A DNA stretch of 64,000 nt from Asterias amurensis (Eukaryota; Echinodermata; Asteroidea; Forcipulatida; Asteriidae). Both the position numbers and the translations under genes were made by a program. The stretch is taken from positions 12,510,335-12,574,334 of the forward strand of contig NC_092669.1 in NCBI RefSeq assembly GCF_032118995.1, given 5' to 3'. The stretch's first letter is position 1. Each line of letters opens with the position of its first letter. The notes under the pieces were generated by a model. That model had not been told where the DNA came from. It did not search any database and was given only the letters and a program-made list of their open reading frames with translations. Positions 22,680 through 34,145 of this stretch are shown piece by piece.

Positions 22680-22940
22680 AGGCATCATGCTTCATTTTTG
22701 TAAAGGGTAAGGGCACCAAGGCATTTTCTCCTTGGTGAAGGGTACCCTGTGAGGAACTTGTAAGCTTCTACTGTAGCATTTCAAGGGCACCAAGGCAATG
22801 ATCATGGGGCATGGGGCAATAATCTTCGCTGCCTCCATGAAGTATCAATTTCTACTGTAGCACTTCAAGGGTACTGAGAGGTGATGCTCGTGGGGCATGG
22901 GGCAATCGCTTTTGTTGCCTCCGTGAAATATCAGGCCTGA
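22680..22940. repeat. two-copy repeat of the 'aagggcaccaaggcaatg' family
   Basis: Two units containing 'tctactgtagcatttcaagg' (or close to it), 'catggggcaat' and 'gcctccatgaagta'. The same family is arrayed in inverse orientation at 61.6-62.7 kb and occurs singly at 55,070-55,230. Confidence 0.7.
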
Positions 22941-23304
22941 TTGTCTTAACAACTTTCTACAAAACTATGTGATTATAAAAATGTGAATGGATTTTCTTCT
23001 TGGAGATTGCCCTGGATTGGTTGCCTGTAAATTGCCTTGTGTGGCATGGCCACCAGGCTGTGGGGCAGCCTACATGAATTTTCCAATTTACGTGGTTTCT
23101 AGCCGTAGCAAAAGCCACTAGCCAAAACTAGCCGTAGCAAATGCCACTAATTGAAACAGCCTTACATACATGTATCATTCACAGTACAACATTAAAACTA
23201 AGCAGCAATTGAATTCTGTAAAAGATTCATCATTAAGGTAGCTATAAGTAGTAAACTTGCAGGTACAACCAAGAGTAAGTTTGAGTGTGCAAGCAGCCAT
23301 TAAA

Positions 23305-24165
23305 GACTATTGTACTGTCAAAGACCATTCTTCTCACTTGATGCATCTCAACATATGCATACAATAACAAACCTGAGAAAATTTGAGCTCAATCGGTCGT
23401 CGAAGTTGCAAGATATTCATGAAAGAAAAAAACACCCTTGTCACACGAAGTTAGATGCTTGATTTCAAATGCTCAAAATAGTTCTAAATCTGAGGTCTCG
23501 AAATCAAATTCGTGGAAAATTACTTCTTTCTCGAAAACAACGTCACTTCAGAGGGAGCCGTTTCTCACAATGTTTTATACCATCAACCTCTCCCCATTAC
23601 TCGTTACTAAGAAAGGTTTTACGCTAATATTTATTTTGAGTAATTACCAATAGTGTCCACTGCCTTTAAAGGTATTGACATACATAGAGTGAGGGGGCTT
23701 GAGGGAGAGTTTATAATTTAATGTACAGACACAGACCTACTTTGATCTTGACGATACTTCCCCTGTAAGGATTTTATGCGACTTTTATAAGGCACTGGAC
23801 ACGCTAGGTGTTTACTAAAAAGATATATTAGCGTAAAGCTGATTTGGTAACGAGCAATGCAGAGCTGCTGATAGTATAAAACACTGTGAGAAATGTCTCC
23901 CTCTGAAGTTACAAAGTTTTTGAGAAAGAGGTAAATTCCCATTCAAGTATTAACAGACTCCTAGGAAGCCTTTTTACAGTATTAGGCATCTGAAAGCACA
24001 CAACGTGTGTGAAAGAATGTTTTTTATTTCATTATTTTCTTGCAACTTTGATGACTAATGGAGTAAAGATTTACACAGATTTGTCATTTGATGCATATGT
24101 TGAGACACACCAAGTGAGAAGACTGGTTTTGACAATTACCAAACGTGTACCTTCCCTTTAAGGGC
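23305..24165. mobile_element. two M1 foldbacks in opposite orientation
   Basis: The first runs about 23,305-23,670, ending 'tagtgtccactgcctttaa'. The second runs about 23,787-24,163, starting 'aaggcactggacacgctag'. Each has the internal phrases of the family. Long open frames inside them are by-products. Confidence 0.85.
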
Positions 24166-24599
24166 ATGCAATTACATACAGACAGTTATATCAGTTCTTT
24201 ACCTCGCGCGTCTGAGGAAAGTGTGATAAGATGTCAAGAACCTCTGCTTGCATTCCATTTCAGATTATAAATCTTGAGGGCAACAACAAACCAGAGAGAA
24301 TAAAAGCAAATGACTGAATAATGGCAGAACAAATTACCATGTCTCCTTGAAAACAAAATTTCTGACAGTTGCTATCATATTTGGGGGGACACACAACAAT
24401 ATTTACTTATTTATTTAAGAAAAGAAAATGGCAGCATATTGTGTTGGGGCTGAGTGGCACACAAGGCAATTTACAGGCAACAAAATAGTTCCAGGCAACT
24501 TTACAACAAGCAAGGTTTCTAAGATAAAATACAGAGCAGTTATGTCTATATAGAAATAATCCACAATAAGAATATACAATCTGAGATACGTTACAATCA

Positions 24600-24855
24600 G
24601 TAACGTCAAAAATTATAGAGCGCCGCAAGGCGCAAGATGCAAAACTGAAATGTGAAATCCCTCTGGACGCCATTTTGGCAAGTAACTCTTTTCATACAAC
24701 AGCAGATCAGTGCAGACAATGACCATTCCTATCAATGGGAAACAAAATATTCACTTGCTGAAATGGCGCCCATGCGTATTTCACGTTCCCGCAATAGATA
24801 AAGCTTCAGTTCCGCATCTTGCGCCTTGCGGTGCTCTATTATCTTTGGTAACGCT
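24600..24855. mobile_element. foldback element, about 255 bp
   Basis: 'gccgcaaggcgcaagatgc' (24,622-24,640) is inverted at 24,815-24,833 ('gcatcttgcgccttgcgg'), with further arm matches 'taacgtcaaaaattata' against 'tattatctttggtaacg'. Confidence 0.85.
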
Positions 24856-25559
24856 TCTTAAGCCCAAATTTTGAGGATAAATGCTTTGTACTATCGAAAG
24901 CTGCTGTATTAACCAAGTATTAACCAAGAATATTGCCATTAATTTAGAAGAGTGATTCCTAAACGATACAGACCCTTTAAACATATTTATACATATTTTT
25001 TTTAAACAGTTGCTGGCAGTGTAAGCACTTTGTGTAATCCACCATTTGCATGCCATTTGAAAACAAAAATGAATAACACGCTTACTGAGCGATAAACTCC
25101 TAACGGGACATTATTTTTGATTTATTTCTCATCAAATATGACATTTCAGACAGAAATATTTCAAGGTTTGTTTTCTACTATCATCATAGACTGTGTAAGT
25201 TTGATGTAAATCTGTGATCTTAGACAAGTTTTTTTTTCTTGCCAATTCTGTAATGTTCCTTTAAGCTTTACAAAAAAATAGTGCCATGTGTGACATGTCC
25301 CATTAGAATTGTCAGTATATTACAACGGATACAACACCACAAAAGGATTTAAGTATGTAGTTTGACATTTAAAAAAAACAAAATAACCAGCGAAAAAAAG
25401 TTATTGGTCTGACGTTTTGACACTAGTAGAGCTAAGTTAACAACCTGCAAGTATAGTGACATAATGCAGCTTGTTTATTTCAGTTGATTTTATAATTTTA
25501 TTTCATGTTCATGGGAACAAGTAAACTTACTAAAGTAAAACACAACTCCCTTTGAACCA

Positions 25560-25795
25560 TATTCTATGTCACCAGTCAACCCTTGCTATGTTGTAGCACG
25601 GCTGTAAAACTTAACAAAGTTTACCTCATGTGAACAGACAAAAATTGTTGTACTGTCCAGGGTCCCTTGTAAAGCATTGCTCGGTTTAGCCCCTTTCACA
25701 CAAGAGCAATTTAGCGAGGGTCCCTTGCTAATTTGTAGCACGGTTGTGAAATTTTACAATTTGTGCCCCATGTGAAAGACAACAATTTTTGTACT
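25560..25795. repeat. foldback-type repeats with CCCTTTCACAC ends
   Basis: 'cccctttcacaca' (25,690) and 'atgtgaaagac' (25,773) flank 'gggtcccttgctaa' and 'tagcacggttgtgaaa'. A partial second copy precedes it, and a relative lies at 59,230-59,310. Confidence 0.6.
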
Positions 25796-25848
25796 GCCCC
25801 CAGGGTTCCTTATACACTCTTGTTAATTGTGTTACCGTTTAAAAACGC

Positions 25849-26176
25849 CTTAAAGACAGTGGACACTATTGGTAATTGTCAAAGACCAGTCTTCTCACTT
25901 GGTGTATCTCAACATACATGTATGCACAAAATAACAGACCTGTGGAAAAAACACCCTTGTTACACGAAGTCGTGACTTTTCAGATGCTTGATTTCGAGAC
26001 CTCAAATTCTAAATCTGAGGTCTCAAAATCAAACTCTCGGAATAATACTTCTTTCTCAAACAATAAGTCACTTCAGAGGGAGCCGTTTCTCACAAAGTTT
26101 TATTTATCAACAGCTCAAGTTTTCATGCTAAAATTTATTTTAAGTAATTACCAATAGTGACCACTGCCTTTAAGGG
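25849..26176. mobile_element. foldback M1
   Basis: Starts 'taaagacagtggacactat' and ends 'agtgaccactgcctttaa'. Internally somewhat deleted. Confidence 0.85.
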
Positions 26177-26179
26177 GTC

Positions 26180-27540
26180 ATCTTTCAAAGGGTCCACAAT
26201 TTTGTTTTGATACAAAAAGCCAATCTGCGTTAAGGCATTTATCCAAATTAAACTACTCCTTTAAATACAAACTCGACAAGCATGTTGACAAGAGGCAGCT
26301 GAACCTCCCGTGACAGCAAGTAATATTTTTTTATTTTCCAAAGGAAATATGGAAATCCGGAGTAAACTTGATTTATATGTGCATTAGTAATACACATCCG
26401 ATTATTTGGTGAATTTATTCACCTGATTTGTGACTTGCTGGTCAACTTAGAGGGTCTACAAAAAGCGCAGGGAATGATTTTGCCCAGCCATTTTGCTGTG
26501 CAAAAAAATAGACTGAACTTATTTTGTGACCACTGAACGCCAATTTTTTGCAGCAAACCATGGTTTTTGAGTAGCAACGGATACATTTTGTACAGTATTT
26601 CGCTCTGCTGTACAAGGAAAATTGTTTGATGAGGCATGTTTAAGAATTAAATATGATGGAAAATATATTTTAAAAGTAGAATTTTACGGATTTTCACCAA
26701 AATAAAAACCACCTCAAAGCAATTTGCAGTCCCTTATAGAATGGCAAGGTAGCGCACAATCATTTCAGGTTTAAAATAAAAATACAATAAAAAAAAAAAA
26801 ATAATACAAATTTGAATAATTAAACATGACCTTCATTATGTTCACCACCATTGAATTGCACACCCAACAATTTATATCTGACCTTGGGGAACAGGCGTTT
26901 GTTTCCTTGACATTTTAAAAACAGTGTTTTTGACAGATTTATACCAAAACAAATTATGACAACATCTGGATACAAATATTGCCAACAGGCGTTTGAGTCC
27001 GAAATAACGGTTTTGTGAACATTGAAAATGGTGTACCTTGTCAGATTGAGTTATATAGCACAAAAAACAGCCGGCGACTTTTTTTAGCATTGTGCCAAAA
27101 GGACTTGACAGTTGAGAAATAACGGTTTGACAACATTGAAACTAGCCGTACATTGTCTTGATTCATAATGAGTAAGAAATGAAAACGGCATTGGTGTTGC
27201 AAACACTAATTATTAGACCTTTTCTTTATTCAAAAAACAATAAAGCAGCATTTTTTTATGAAGCACTAAAGAAAGCAAAATATACTTCTCTTAAATATCA
27301 AGATTTAGCAAAGTGGAGCAGCATTTTTGGCAGCATTATTTGTGTCAGCATTATTTTTTTGTTATAACTTGATTAAAATTTATTTTAAACAAATCCAAAG
27401 CAGCGGGTTTTTGTCAACGATAAATTCTGTACCTTATCTTGATTCAAAAAGGGGAAGCACGACAAATGCAAAGCGTTTTTTCATATAGTAAATTGCTCTA
27501 TTATGTGAAAGCATACTAAAGTAGCAGTTTTATTAATGTT
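26180..27540. other. no gene; degenerate precursors of the 64-bp array
   Basis: AT-rich DNA. From about 27,000 the phrases 'ccttgtcttgattca', 'agcatactaa' and 'cagcagttttgtg' appear in diverged form and lead into the tandem array that follows. Confidence 0.5.
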
Positions 27541-28290
27541 GTACCGTATCTTGATTCAATTTTGTGAGCATAACATTGTTGTACCTTATCTTGATTCACA
27601 AAAGGGTAAGCGGACTATAGCAACCTTTGCAGTGTTGAACCCTGTCTTGTTTGGAAAGGTAAGCATACTGGTGCAGCAGTTTTGTGAATAATTATTACAG
27701 TGTTGTACCTTATCTTGATTCATGTAAGGTTAGGCATACTACTGTAGAGCAGCTTTTGCAGTGTTGTACCTTATCTTGATTCACAAAAGGTAAGCATACT
27801 TGTGCAGCCGTTTTGTGAAAATTACTGTTGTACCTTATCTTGATTCACAAAAGGTAAGCATACTTGTGCAGCCGTTTTGTGAAAATTACTGTTGTACCTT
27901 ATCTTGATTCACAAAAGGTAAGCATACTTGTGCAGACGTTTTGTGAAGATTACTGTTGTACCTTATCTTGATTCACAAAAGGTAAGCATACTTGTGCAGC
28001 CGTTTTGTGAAAATTACTGTTGTACCTTAACTTGATTCACAAAAGGTAAGCATACTTGTGCAGCCGTTTTGTGAAAATTACTGTTGTACCTTATCTTGAT
28101 TCACAAAAGGTAAGCATACTTGTGCAGCCGTTTTGTGAAAATTACTGTTGTACCTTATCTTGATTCACAAAAGGTAAGCGTACTTGTGCAGCCGTTTTGT
28201 GAAAATTACCAAGATCTTGATTCACAAAATGTAAAGCATACTAGAACATTTTTTTTCACTGTTGTACCTTATTTTGATTTGAAAAGGGTC
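27541..28290 (+). repeat. 64-bp tandem repeat
   Basis: Units containing 'ttgtaccttatcttgattca', 'caaaaggtaagcatacttg' and 'cagccgttttgtgaaaatt' repeat every 64 bp. They are nearly perfect from 27,781 to about 28,200 (seven copies) and diverged on both sides. Confidence 0.95.
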
Positions 28291-28593
28291 AGCATTACTA
28301 GGGCAGCTGTTTTGGCAGCAATTTCTTTCCCTATGTTAATATCAAAAGATTTAGAGCAAGTACATACAATAGAAATAGCCTATGGGAGAATATTCAATGA
28401 GACAATTCTACAAATGTAGGTATTCACAAGTACATGTAAATCAAATGGCTGTAGAATACACATTGTGCAATGAAGCTTGTGATAATTGTGCAAAGTGGGG
28501 CCATGAGGTCCACAAACAGGATTATATGGGCATGTAGATTATACACAAATTATCAGTTACAAAATATCACAAAAATGGTAGATAATATAGAAG

Positions 28594-28766
28594 TACCAGT
28601 TCTGTACCCATTCTGTACCCATTCTGTACCCATTCTGTACCCATTCTGTACCCATTCTGTACCCATTCTGTACCCATTCTGTACCCATTCTGTACCCATT
28701 CTGTACCCATTCTGTACCCATTCTGTACCCATTCTGTACCAACTCTGTTCCCATTCTGTACCTCGA
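28594..28766 (+). repeat. 11-bp minisatellite, about 15 copies
   Basis: Perfect repeats of TCTGTACCCAT. The unit length is not a multiple of three and no frame contains a stop, hence open frames on both strands. Confidence 0.97.
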
Positions 28767-29534
28767 AACCCGCTATAGAACCGAGATAACTGCTGCAAAT
28801 GATCTAGACAAATTCACATTTGTACATAGTATCTATATACAGTATAACATGCCCCCAAAAAAGTAAATTTATTGTTATATACAATCACGATGATTAAATC
28901 ATATTCGCGAAAGAAATTTTAAAAAATGAAAGAAATTATTAAAATTACAAGAAGAAAAAACAATTAAACCCTGTTGGTAGTGTATTTCTAATTGGCTTTC
29001 GCAATCAGAGAGACACCATTGCATATTACCCCCATTACTGTGGTTGTTTGACTGAAACATACATGTACATGTATGTACAGGCACAACTCAAAGTCCTTCC
29101 GCTGACCTTTGACATTTGTGATGTCATATGCAAGGGATTTAGATGGTACAAAAATCACGTACATGTAGCAGTGGATAGTTCAAGAAAGACGCCATTTTTA
29201 CGAGCAGTATGAAGAACCACCGCGTACCACAAGCAGAATTAACCCATACTGCACCATTGGCAATAAAGATGGCCGACTATAACATTGTTTGATGTAAAAA
29301 AGGAACTATCATAGAAAATTTTCCCGCCAAAACTGCGTCCAAGGCTTCTTGGCACAGCCTAACGTATGCAAAGTTAGGCGCTTGCGGAATTGGAAGAAGA
29401 AAATTCTCTGCATCTGTCAAGCATGTTTCACGGATTAGCAGTACGTGTTTGTGCGCCTGCGTAATCCACGCTACTAGGTATCTAGGCTTACACAGCTATC
29501 CAACGCTTGCATGTTAACAGAGAATGGTGATCCT

Positions 29535-29632
29535 AAGTGCAAAATTCAGCGGTAAGCAGAATTTAATGGTAAGCAGAATTCAGTGGTAAGCAGAGTTCAG
29601 CAGTAAGCAGAATTCAGAGGTAAGCAGAGCCG
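29535..29632 (+). repeat. 17-bp tandem repeat, five copies
   Basis: Units of the type GGTAAGCAGAATTCAGC. Related to the palindromic 'gctctgcttacc' elements at 30,600-30,825 and 40,695-40,865. Confidence 0.85.
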
Positions 29633-30437
29633 TGAAATTTCGGCTGAGGTCTACACACCACTTAATCCCACTCATCATAGAAAAAGTCAACTTTTCATGA
29701 CACACACACTCACAATAGTATTTCAAAAATGATTTCTTGTCCTCTATAAATTTTCAAAATACATATATTCTGATGATATACACAAAAATGTTTATAATTT
29801 CAGTTCAAGAAAAAAAAAATCAAATATATATATTGTTGTTGTTTTTGTTGTTATTTACACAAAGAAGGTACACATATCCCACGATGGAAGATTATATGTA
29901 AGTAAACCACCAATTCAACTTGAAAATCCATGTATAAAAATCATGTGTCCTTCCTTCAACCTAAGATTACCTTTGTTTTATAATTTACTTAAAGTGAGCT
30001 GTTCCTTTAATATACAAATCTACCCATACCCATAACATATTTTTCCATATTTCAGATGAATACATGTTTTACATAATTAATAACACAACTGCTTTTGAAA
30101 CAAACTGTTTTGTATTCTGTTGAGGCAATTTTGTTCCTGATCAAATATATATTTCATTTTAAACCTGTGCAGCCTGGTGCCTAAACTTGAGAGCCACTTG
30201 GTGAATTACCACAATATGACCATGGGGTACCAGACGATAAGGGCCAATACACATCGCATACAGTCAATCTTTGGAAGCGCCAACCCTTATCATAGATCAA
30301 CTCCCAATTTAAGTGGCCACAACTTCAACCCTGGTCCACCACCAGCAAGCACCTTCAGGTTGAAAGGTTCTCTTGATATATACACAAGGGATCAACCCCT
30401 CGGAAAATAAGTCGTCCAAAACCTTTTCGGTAAACCC

Positions 30438-30500
30438 TTAAGGTCAACCCCTCAAGGTCAAACTTTAAAAAGGTCAAGGGTTATTCCTAGTAAAGGTCAA
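30438..30500 (+). promoter_or_regulatory. four same-orientation AGGTCA half-sites
   Basis: AGGTCA occurs at 30,441, 30,455, 30,471 and 30,494, each preceded by A, giving extended half-sites such as TCAAGGTCA and AAAGGTCA. These are the classical monomer sites of several nuclear receptor families. They lie about 600 bp beyond the stop codon of the receptor gene. They may instead be remnants of a short 'aaggtcaacccctc' repeat. Confidence 0.4.
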
Positions 30501-30599
30501 CGAGCGTCTACTTCTGTAATCCTGAAGGCCCTACCAACCTCTACATACCATAAGGTCTGGTAATACATTCTGGCCGCAAAGGCATCTGATGCCTGGGGA

Positions 30600-30825
30600 C
30601 CGATTTCATGGCTCTGCTTACCTAAAGCACAGAATCAGCGGTGGCAGGGAATTCTTTGTTTACGCCAAGCGTATTTCACAGGTAAGCAGGGAATTTTGGC
30701 TTGTGCCCCTGCGTACTCCACGATACTAGGCATTCTACGCTAGCGCAATTCTGCGCTTCTCAGGCAAGTAAAGAATGGTGATCATAAGCGCAGAATTTGG
30801 CGATTAACAGAGCCATGAAATTGAG
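30600..30825. mobile_element. foldback element ('gattTCATGGCTCTG' ends)
   Basis: Starts 'ccgatttcatggctctgc' and ends 'acagagccatgaaattgag'. The arms contain 'gcgcagaattt' blocks. Relatives at about 29,340-29,640 and 40,695-40,865. Confidence 0.75.
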
Positions 30826-30837
30826 CCTTGATCTTAA

Positions 30838-31050
30838 TGCCTCTTCAAAACAGTCTTAAAGACGTTAAGGCTTTAGAAGGAAGTGACCTTCGCAAAATGA
30901 AAACGACTTTGCCCTCTCAAAGCCCTGGTCTTGGGTTAAGGTGCCTCTTCAAAACCATCTCAAAGACGTTAAGGTTTTCGTAAGAAATGCCCTTTCCTAA
31001 AACGGCCTAGTCATAAAGAAAACAGCCTTGCCCTCTAAAAGTTTCAACTC
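30838..31050. repeat. direct repeat, two copies, in the receptor 3' flank
   Basis: 'tgcctcttcaaaac' then 'aaagacgttaagg' then 'ttgccctctcaaa' occurs at 30,838 and again at about 30,950. Both copies lie just downstream of the receptor stop codon (minus strand), probably within the 3' untranslated region. Confidence 0.65.
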
Positions 31051-31080
31051 CAGGCCTTTGCACCGATCTCGTCCTCACTG

Positions 31081-31565
31081 TCAGCACTCCTCGCTCTCCT
31101 CCGCCTTTTTCTTCTTCCCAAACCCGGACACCCCGTTCAGTCCGACAAGGGCGATCCGCTCCAGATCCATCTGCCCCTGTCCCCACTTCCTCACTTTCTG
31201 GTTCTCCTCCTCCAGTTCCTCTTCTTTGCCGACTTCCTGATCGCACTCCTCTTCCACTTCCTTCTTAATCCTGATAACTTCCTCCCCGTTCATAGCATCC
31301 TTCCTCAAGTTCGCTATCCCAAGATCATAAACCTCTTTATACAACGCCGGGATGGGGAGATCTGAACTACCGACGCCTACCTGAAGCTTCATGATGAACT
31401 GGGTGTGGAGGTTATCCACGGTGCGAAGCTCTGGGAGGCGGAGTAAGACCTTGGCAAACATGTGAGGGTCTGAGCGATGGTTACGTTGGATCTCTAACTT
31501 GAGGGCCATTAAGAGTTTAGCTTGCATGGCTGCGACAGTCTTGCGGTCCACGAGATTCTCACGAT
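31081..31565 (-). CDS. nuclear receptor exon 7 of 7 seen: end of ligand-binding domain, AF-2, acidic tail, stop
   Basis: Acceptor GCCGCAG before 31,565; stop TGA at 31,083-31,081. It begins RENLVDRKTVAAMQ, the helix 9 start typical of NR1 receptors. Helix 10/11 follows (LLRLPELRTVDNLHTQFIMK), then the AF-2 core ALYKEVYDL, fitting the consensus of two hydrophobics, any, Glu, two hydrophobics for ligand-dependent coactivator binding. After AF-2 come 80 further residues, unlike Rev-erb, which lacks AF-2, and ROR, which ends soon after it. The tail is highly charged, with the acidic run EEVEEECDQEVGKEEELEEE (approximate) and a closing KKKKAEESEEC. It contains IKKE, a minimal SUMO-acceptor consensus. 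No sign of truncation. Confidence 0.93.
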
Positions 31566-32081
31566 CTGCGGCAAAGGAATATTCTTTATACTTTTTGTGT
31601 CAAACGTTTCTGGAGAGAAGTACAAATTTGATTTTGGTTGCTGCTTGCTGCTACTATCTTGGTCATGCTCCCTGTACCCAACATCAGTAATGGACCCAAA
31701 CAAACATTGTACAAAAAGGAACCAGACTATTGGCACTCTAAGCCTCCTTTGTTAAGCCCCTAATATACAAAATTACATACACAGGGACGTGACAGGCTGC
31801 TTTGGCAAAGCGCGAAAGCATACAAGCTTGAGCATGAAGCCCAATATTAACACTTATCTTTGGTTTTAAAAGCCCCACTCTGCAAGCTGGGGCATTATTA
31901 TACGCTTATACACCTCCATTTCTTTTAGAATTTTATCTCTTTTTGGGGGGAGATGGAAATTAAAAAATAAATAATAAATTCTTATTTGAGAACAAACTAA
32001 ACTGGAATTCCATTTAAACACAGAGAAACCACAGTATCTTAGGGTTGACATGAAATACAAGTTTTAAATTGTTTTACTTAC

Positions 32082-32348
32082 CATCAGCATACAGAACAAC
32101 AGCGGAGAGCAAAGCGATTTCCGTCATCGTTAGCCGTAACCGATGAAGCCGGAGTGAGAAGTCATACAGCGACTCGACGAGCTCCTCCGGCATGAACTTG
32201 AGCATGTTAAACCTGGTGATGATTATCTCGCTGTTGAGACGGAAGGCGTTGTATAAGACGAGCTCGATGCTGTCTTGGACTGTTAGGATCTCGAAGAGAC
32301 CGGCTTTGATGAGGACCATCTGGTCTTGCTGGTCCAACATCGCAAACC
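32082..32348 (-). CDS. nuclear receptor exon 6: ligand-binding domain signature and helices 4-9
   Basis: Acceptor TCTCTTTAG before 32,348, donor GATG|GTAAG after 32,082; 267 bp. The frame gives the family signature FAMLDQQDQMVLIKAGLFEI (the F-x-x-L-x-x-x-D-Q-x-x-L motif linking helices 3 to 5) followed by an 88-residue stretch with no gaps relative to other NR1 domains. The final part, MTEIALLSAVVLYAD, is helix 8-9. Introns on both sides split glycine and aspartate codons correctly with the neighbouring exons. Confidence 0.95.
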
Positions 32349-32705
32349 CTAAAGAGAAGAAGCAGGAAACTTGTTGAGAAGATGTTGTTTAAGTTAGATA
32401 TAATCCTCTTAGAGACTATCTGAAAGAGACAACCTGTGGATAAGGCACCCTCATGGTCTGAAAATCCAAGAAGGAAATTAATCATAATCATAATTGTTGC
32501 CTTCTCCCTTCACGGCAGATTTCCTCCTTTTTAGCCAGCCTCATTTACTAACTAACCACTTTTTCTACCACTTAACACCTTTAATCTAGTCCATTGCGTT
32601 TGACAACGGGTCTCTTGTTGCCCCTCTCACTCTCTGTTCATGTATTTCCACTTGAATGCCTCTGTCACACTTGTATTCTGTTAATCTTTGTTGTGTTGTC
32701 GTTTA

Positions 32706-32748
32706 GCCTTTGAGGAAGACTCAAAGACTCTGCTAGGGTCGAAACGTC
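32706..32748 (+). ncRNA. hammerhead-like motif
   Basis: Plus strand: stem 'gactc' (32,726-32,730), loop 'tgcta', stem 'gggtc' (32,736-32,740), then 'gaaacgtc'. Same dispersed motif as at 21,547. Only half of the canonical ribozyme core is recognisable. Confidence 0.35.
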
Positions 32749-32910
32749 AGGTTATAAACTTTTTTTTTTTCTTCAAAAGAGTAACCCCAGGAACTCCACA
32801 AATGCAGGAAGGTCCACTACATGTAGTTACATGTAATGACACCCGCTGTAAGCCAACAGTTTGATTGGCAGAGAAGGGGGGGGGATGGGACAAATCAGAT
32901 CGCACAGAAA

Positions 32911-33350
32911 GTGTCAAGACCTGGACTTGAACCCACACTCTGCTGATCAGAAACACCAGAGCTTGAGTCCAGTGTGCTAAACCACTCAACCACAACACAC
33001 AATGACAAGACTGGGACTTGAACCCACACTCTGCTGATCAGAAACATCAGAGCTTGAGTCCAGTGTGCTAACCACTTAGCCACAACACATAATGACAAGA
33101 CTGGGACTCGAACCTACACTCTGCTGGTCAGAAACATCAGAGCTTGAGTCCACTGTGCTAAACCACTCAGCCACAACACATAATGACAAGACTGGGACTC
33201 GAACCCACACTCTGCTGATCAGAAACACCAGAGCTTGAGTCCAGTGTGCTAAACCACTCAACCACAACACACAATGTCAAGACTGGGACTTGAACCCACA
33301 CTCTGCCAATCAGAAACACCAGAGCTTGAGTCCAGTGTGCTTGACCACAT
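32911..33350 (-). repeat. tandem array of five tRNA-Leu(CAA)-like units, 91-bp period
   Basis: On the minus strand each unit has an A box (TGGCTGAGTGG), an anticodon-loop region GGACTCAAGC as in tRNA-Leu(CAA), and a B box (GGTTCGAGTCC). Unit starts on the plus strand are about 32,911, 33,002, 33,092, 33,183 and 33,274. The T-stem is nearly intact but the acceptor-stem halves do not pair well, so these are tRNA-derived repeats, not working tRNA genes. They also give the spurious peptide pattern 'AHWTQALVFLISRVW'. Confidence 0.9.
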
Positions 33351-33388
33351 GGCAATTGACACGCTCAGGTTATTGTAGTCCTACTCAC

Positions 33389-33481
33389 CTGGGATGTACT
33401 TGCAGAATGTAACAATTCTTTTGATGTAAACGGCCAGTGTCTGAGTGACAACAGAACACCACATCTGAAGGCCGTTCATAC
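33389..33481 (-). CDS. nuclear receptor exon 5: ligand-binding domain helix 3
   Basis: 93 bp, acceptor CTGATAG before 33,481 and donor CCCAG|GTGAGT after 33,389. It encodes MNGLQMWCSVVTQTLAVYIK followed by RIVTFCKYIP. This is helix 3, normally read as '...FAKRIPGF' in NR1 receptors and completed here by G-F across the next junction. It starts in the middle of a serine codon shared with exon 4. Confidence 0.93.
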
Positions 33482-33762
33482 CTATCAGGGGAGAAAAAAA
33501 GAAAAAAAGGTTTAAAATTGATGGTGATAAAACATCAGTACAGCAGCTTTCAATAGTTTGAAGAGAATCATTCAATCATTTCACTTTGAAGTAATGTTGT
33601 TATAATGGAAAAATAACATCAGTTTTTATCCCCAAATATTTGAATCTGAGATCATGGCTGTCAGATACAGTACATTTACCAGATTGTGTATTACAGTTAT
33701 GGACCATTCTATGAAATATCACAGGTTAGTTTGAACATTGACATCTGCATTTAGGACTTATA

Positions 33763-34145
33763 AAGACACTTGACACTATTGGTAATTGTCAAAGACCATT
33801 CTTCTCACTCGGTGTATCTCAACATATGCATAAAATATCAAACCTGTGAAAATTTGAGCTCAATCAGTCGTCAAAGTTGCGAGATAATAATGAACGGAAA
33901 AAACACCCTTGTCACACGAAGTTGTGTGCTTTCAGATGATTGATTTCGAGACCTCAAATTCTAAGTCTGAGGTCTCAAAATCAAATTTGTGGAAAATAAC
34001 TTCTTTCTCAAAAACTACGTCACTTCAGAGGAGCCATTTCTAACAGATTGTTATACTATCAACCTCTCCCCATTACTCGCTACCAAGTAAGGTTTTATGC
34101 TAATAATAATTTTGAGTAATTAGAAATAGTGTCCACTGCCTTTTA
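33763..34145. mobile_element. foldback M1 (receptor intron 4)
   Basis: Starts 'aaagacacttgacactatt' and ends 'tagtgtccactgccttt'. A full-length copy, intronic, between exons 4 and 5. Confidence 0.88.

Larger units (their letters stand above)
32349..33388 (-). other. receptor intron between exons 5 and 6
   Basis: 1,040 bp. Contains a hammerhead-like motif (32,706-32,748) and the first tRNA-Leu-like tandem array (32,911-33,350). Confidence 0.9.

Noticed and set aside
27541..28766. CRISPR-like array
   Set aside because: The 64-bp and 11-bp arrays have no unique spacers and the context is a eukaryotic genome.
28470..28798. Open frames with repeated PFCTHSV and MGTEWVQNGYR patterns
   Set aside because: Translation of the 11-bp minisatellite in different frames.
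30177..30410. 77-codon plus-strand open frame with proline-rich end
   Set aside because: Lies antisense to the probable receptor 3' untranslated region, with no splice partners or recognised motif. Could be reconsidered if transcribed.
31007..31246. Alternative frames over the last receptor exon, both strands
   Set aside because: The acidic, GC-richer tail has few stops in any frame; the receptor frame is fixed by splice phase and domain homology.
32911..33350. Cluster of functional tRNA-Leu genes
   Set aside because: A and B boxes are present, but the acceptor-stem halves do not pair and the T-stem has a mismatch; they fit the SINE head seen elsewhere in the window.
32747..33355. Minus-strand open frames with 'AHWTQALVFLISRVW'
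   Set aside because: Translation of tRNA-Leu-like repeats; the same pattern appears at 37,211-37,568.
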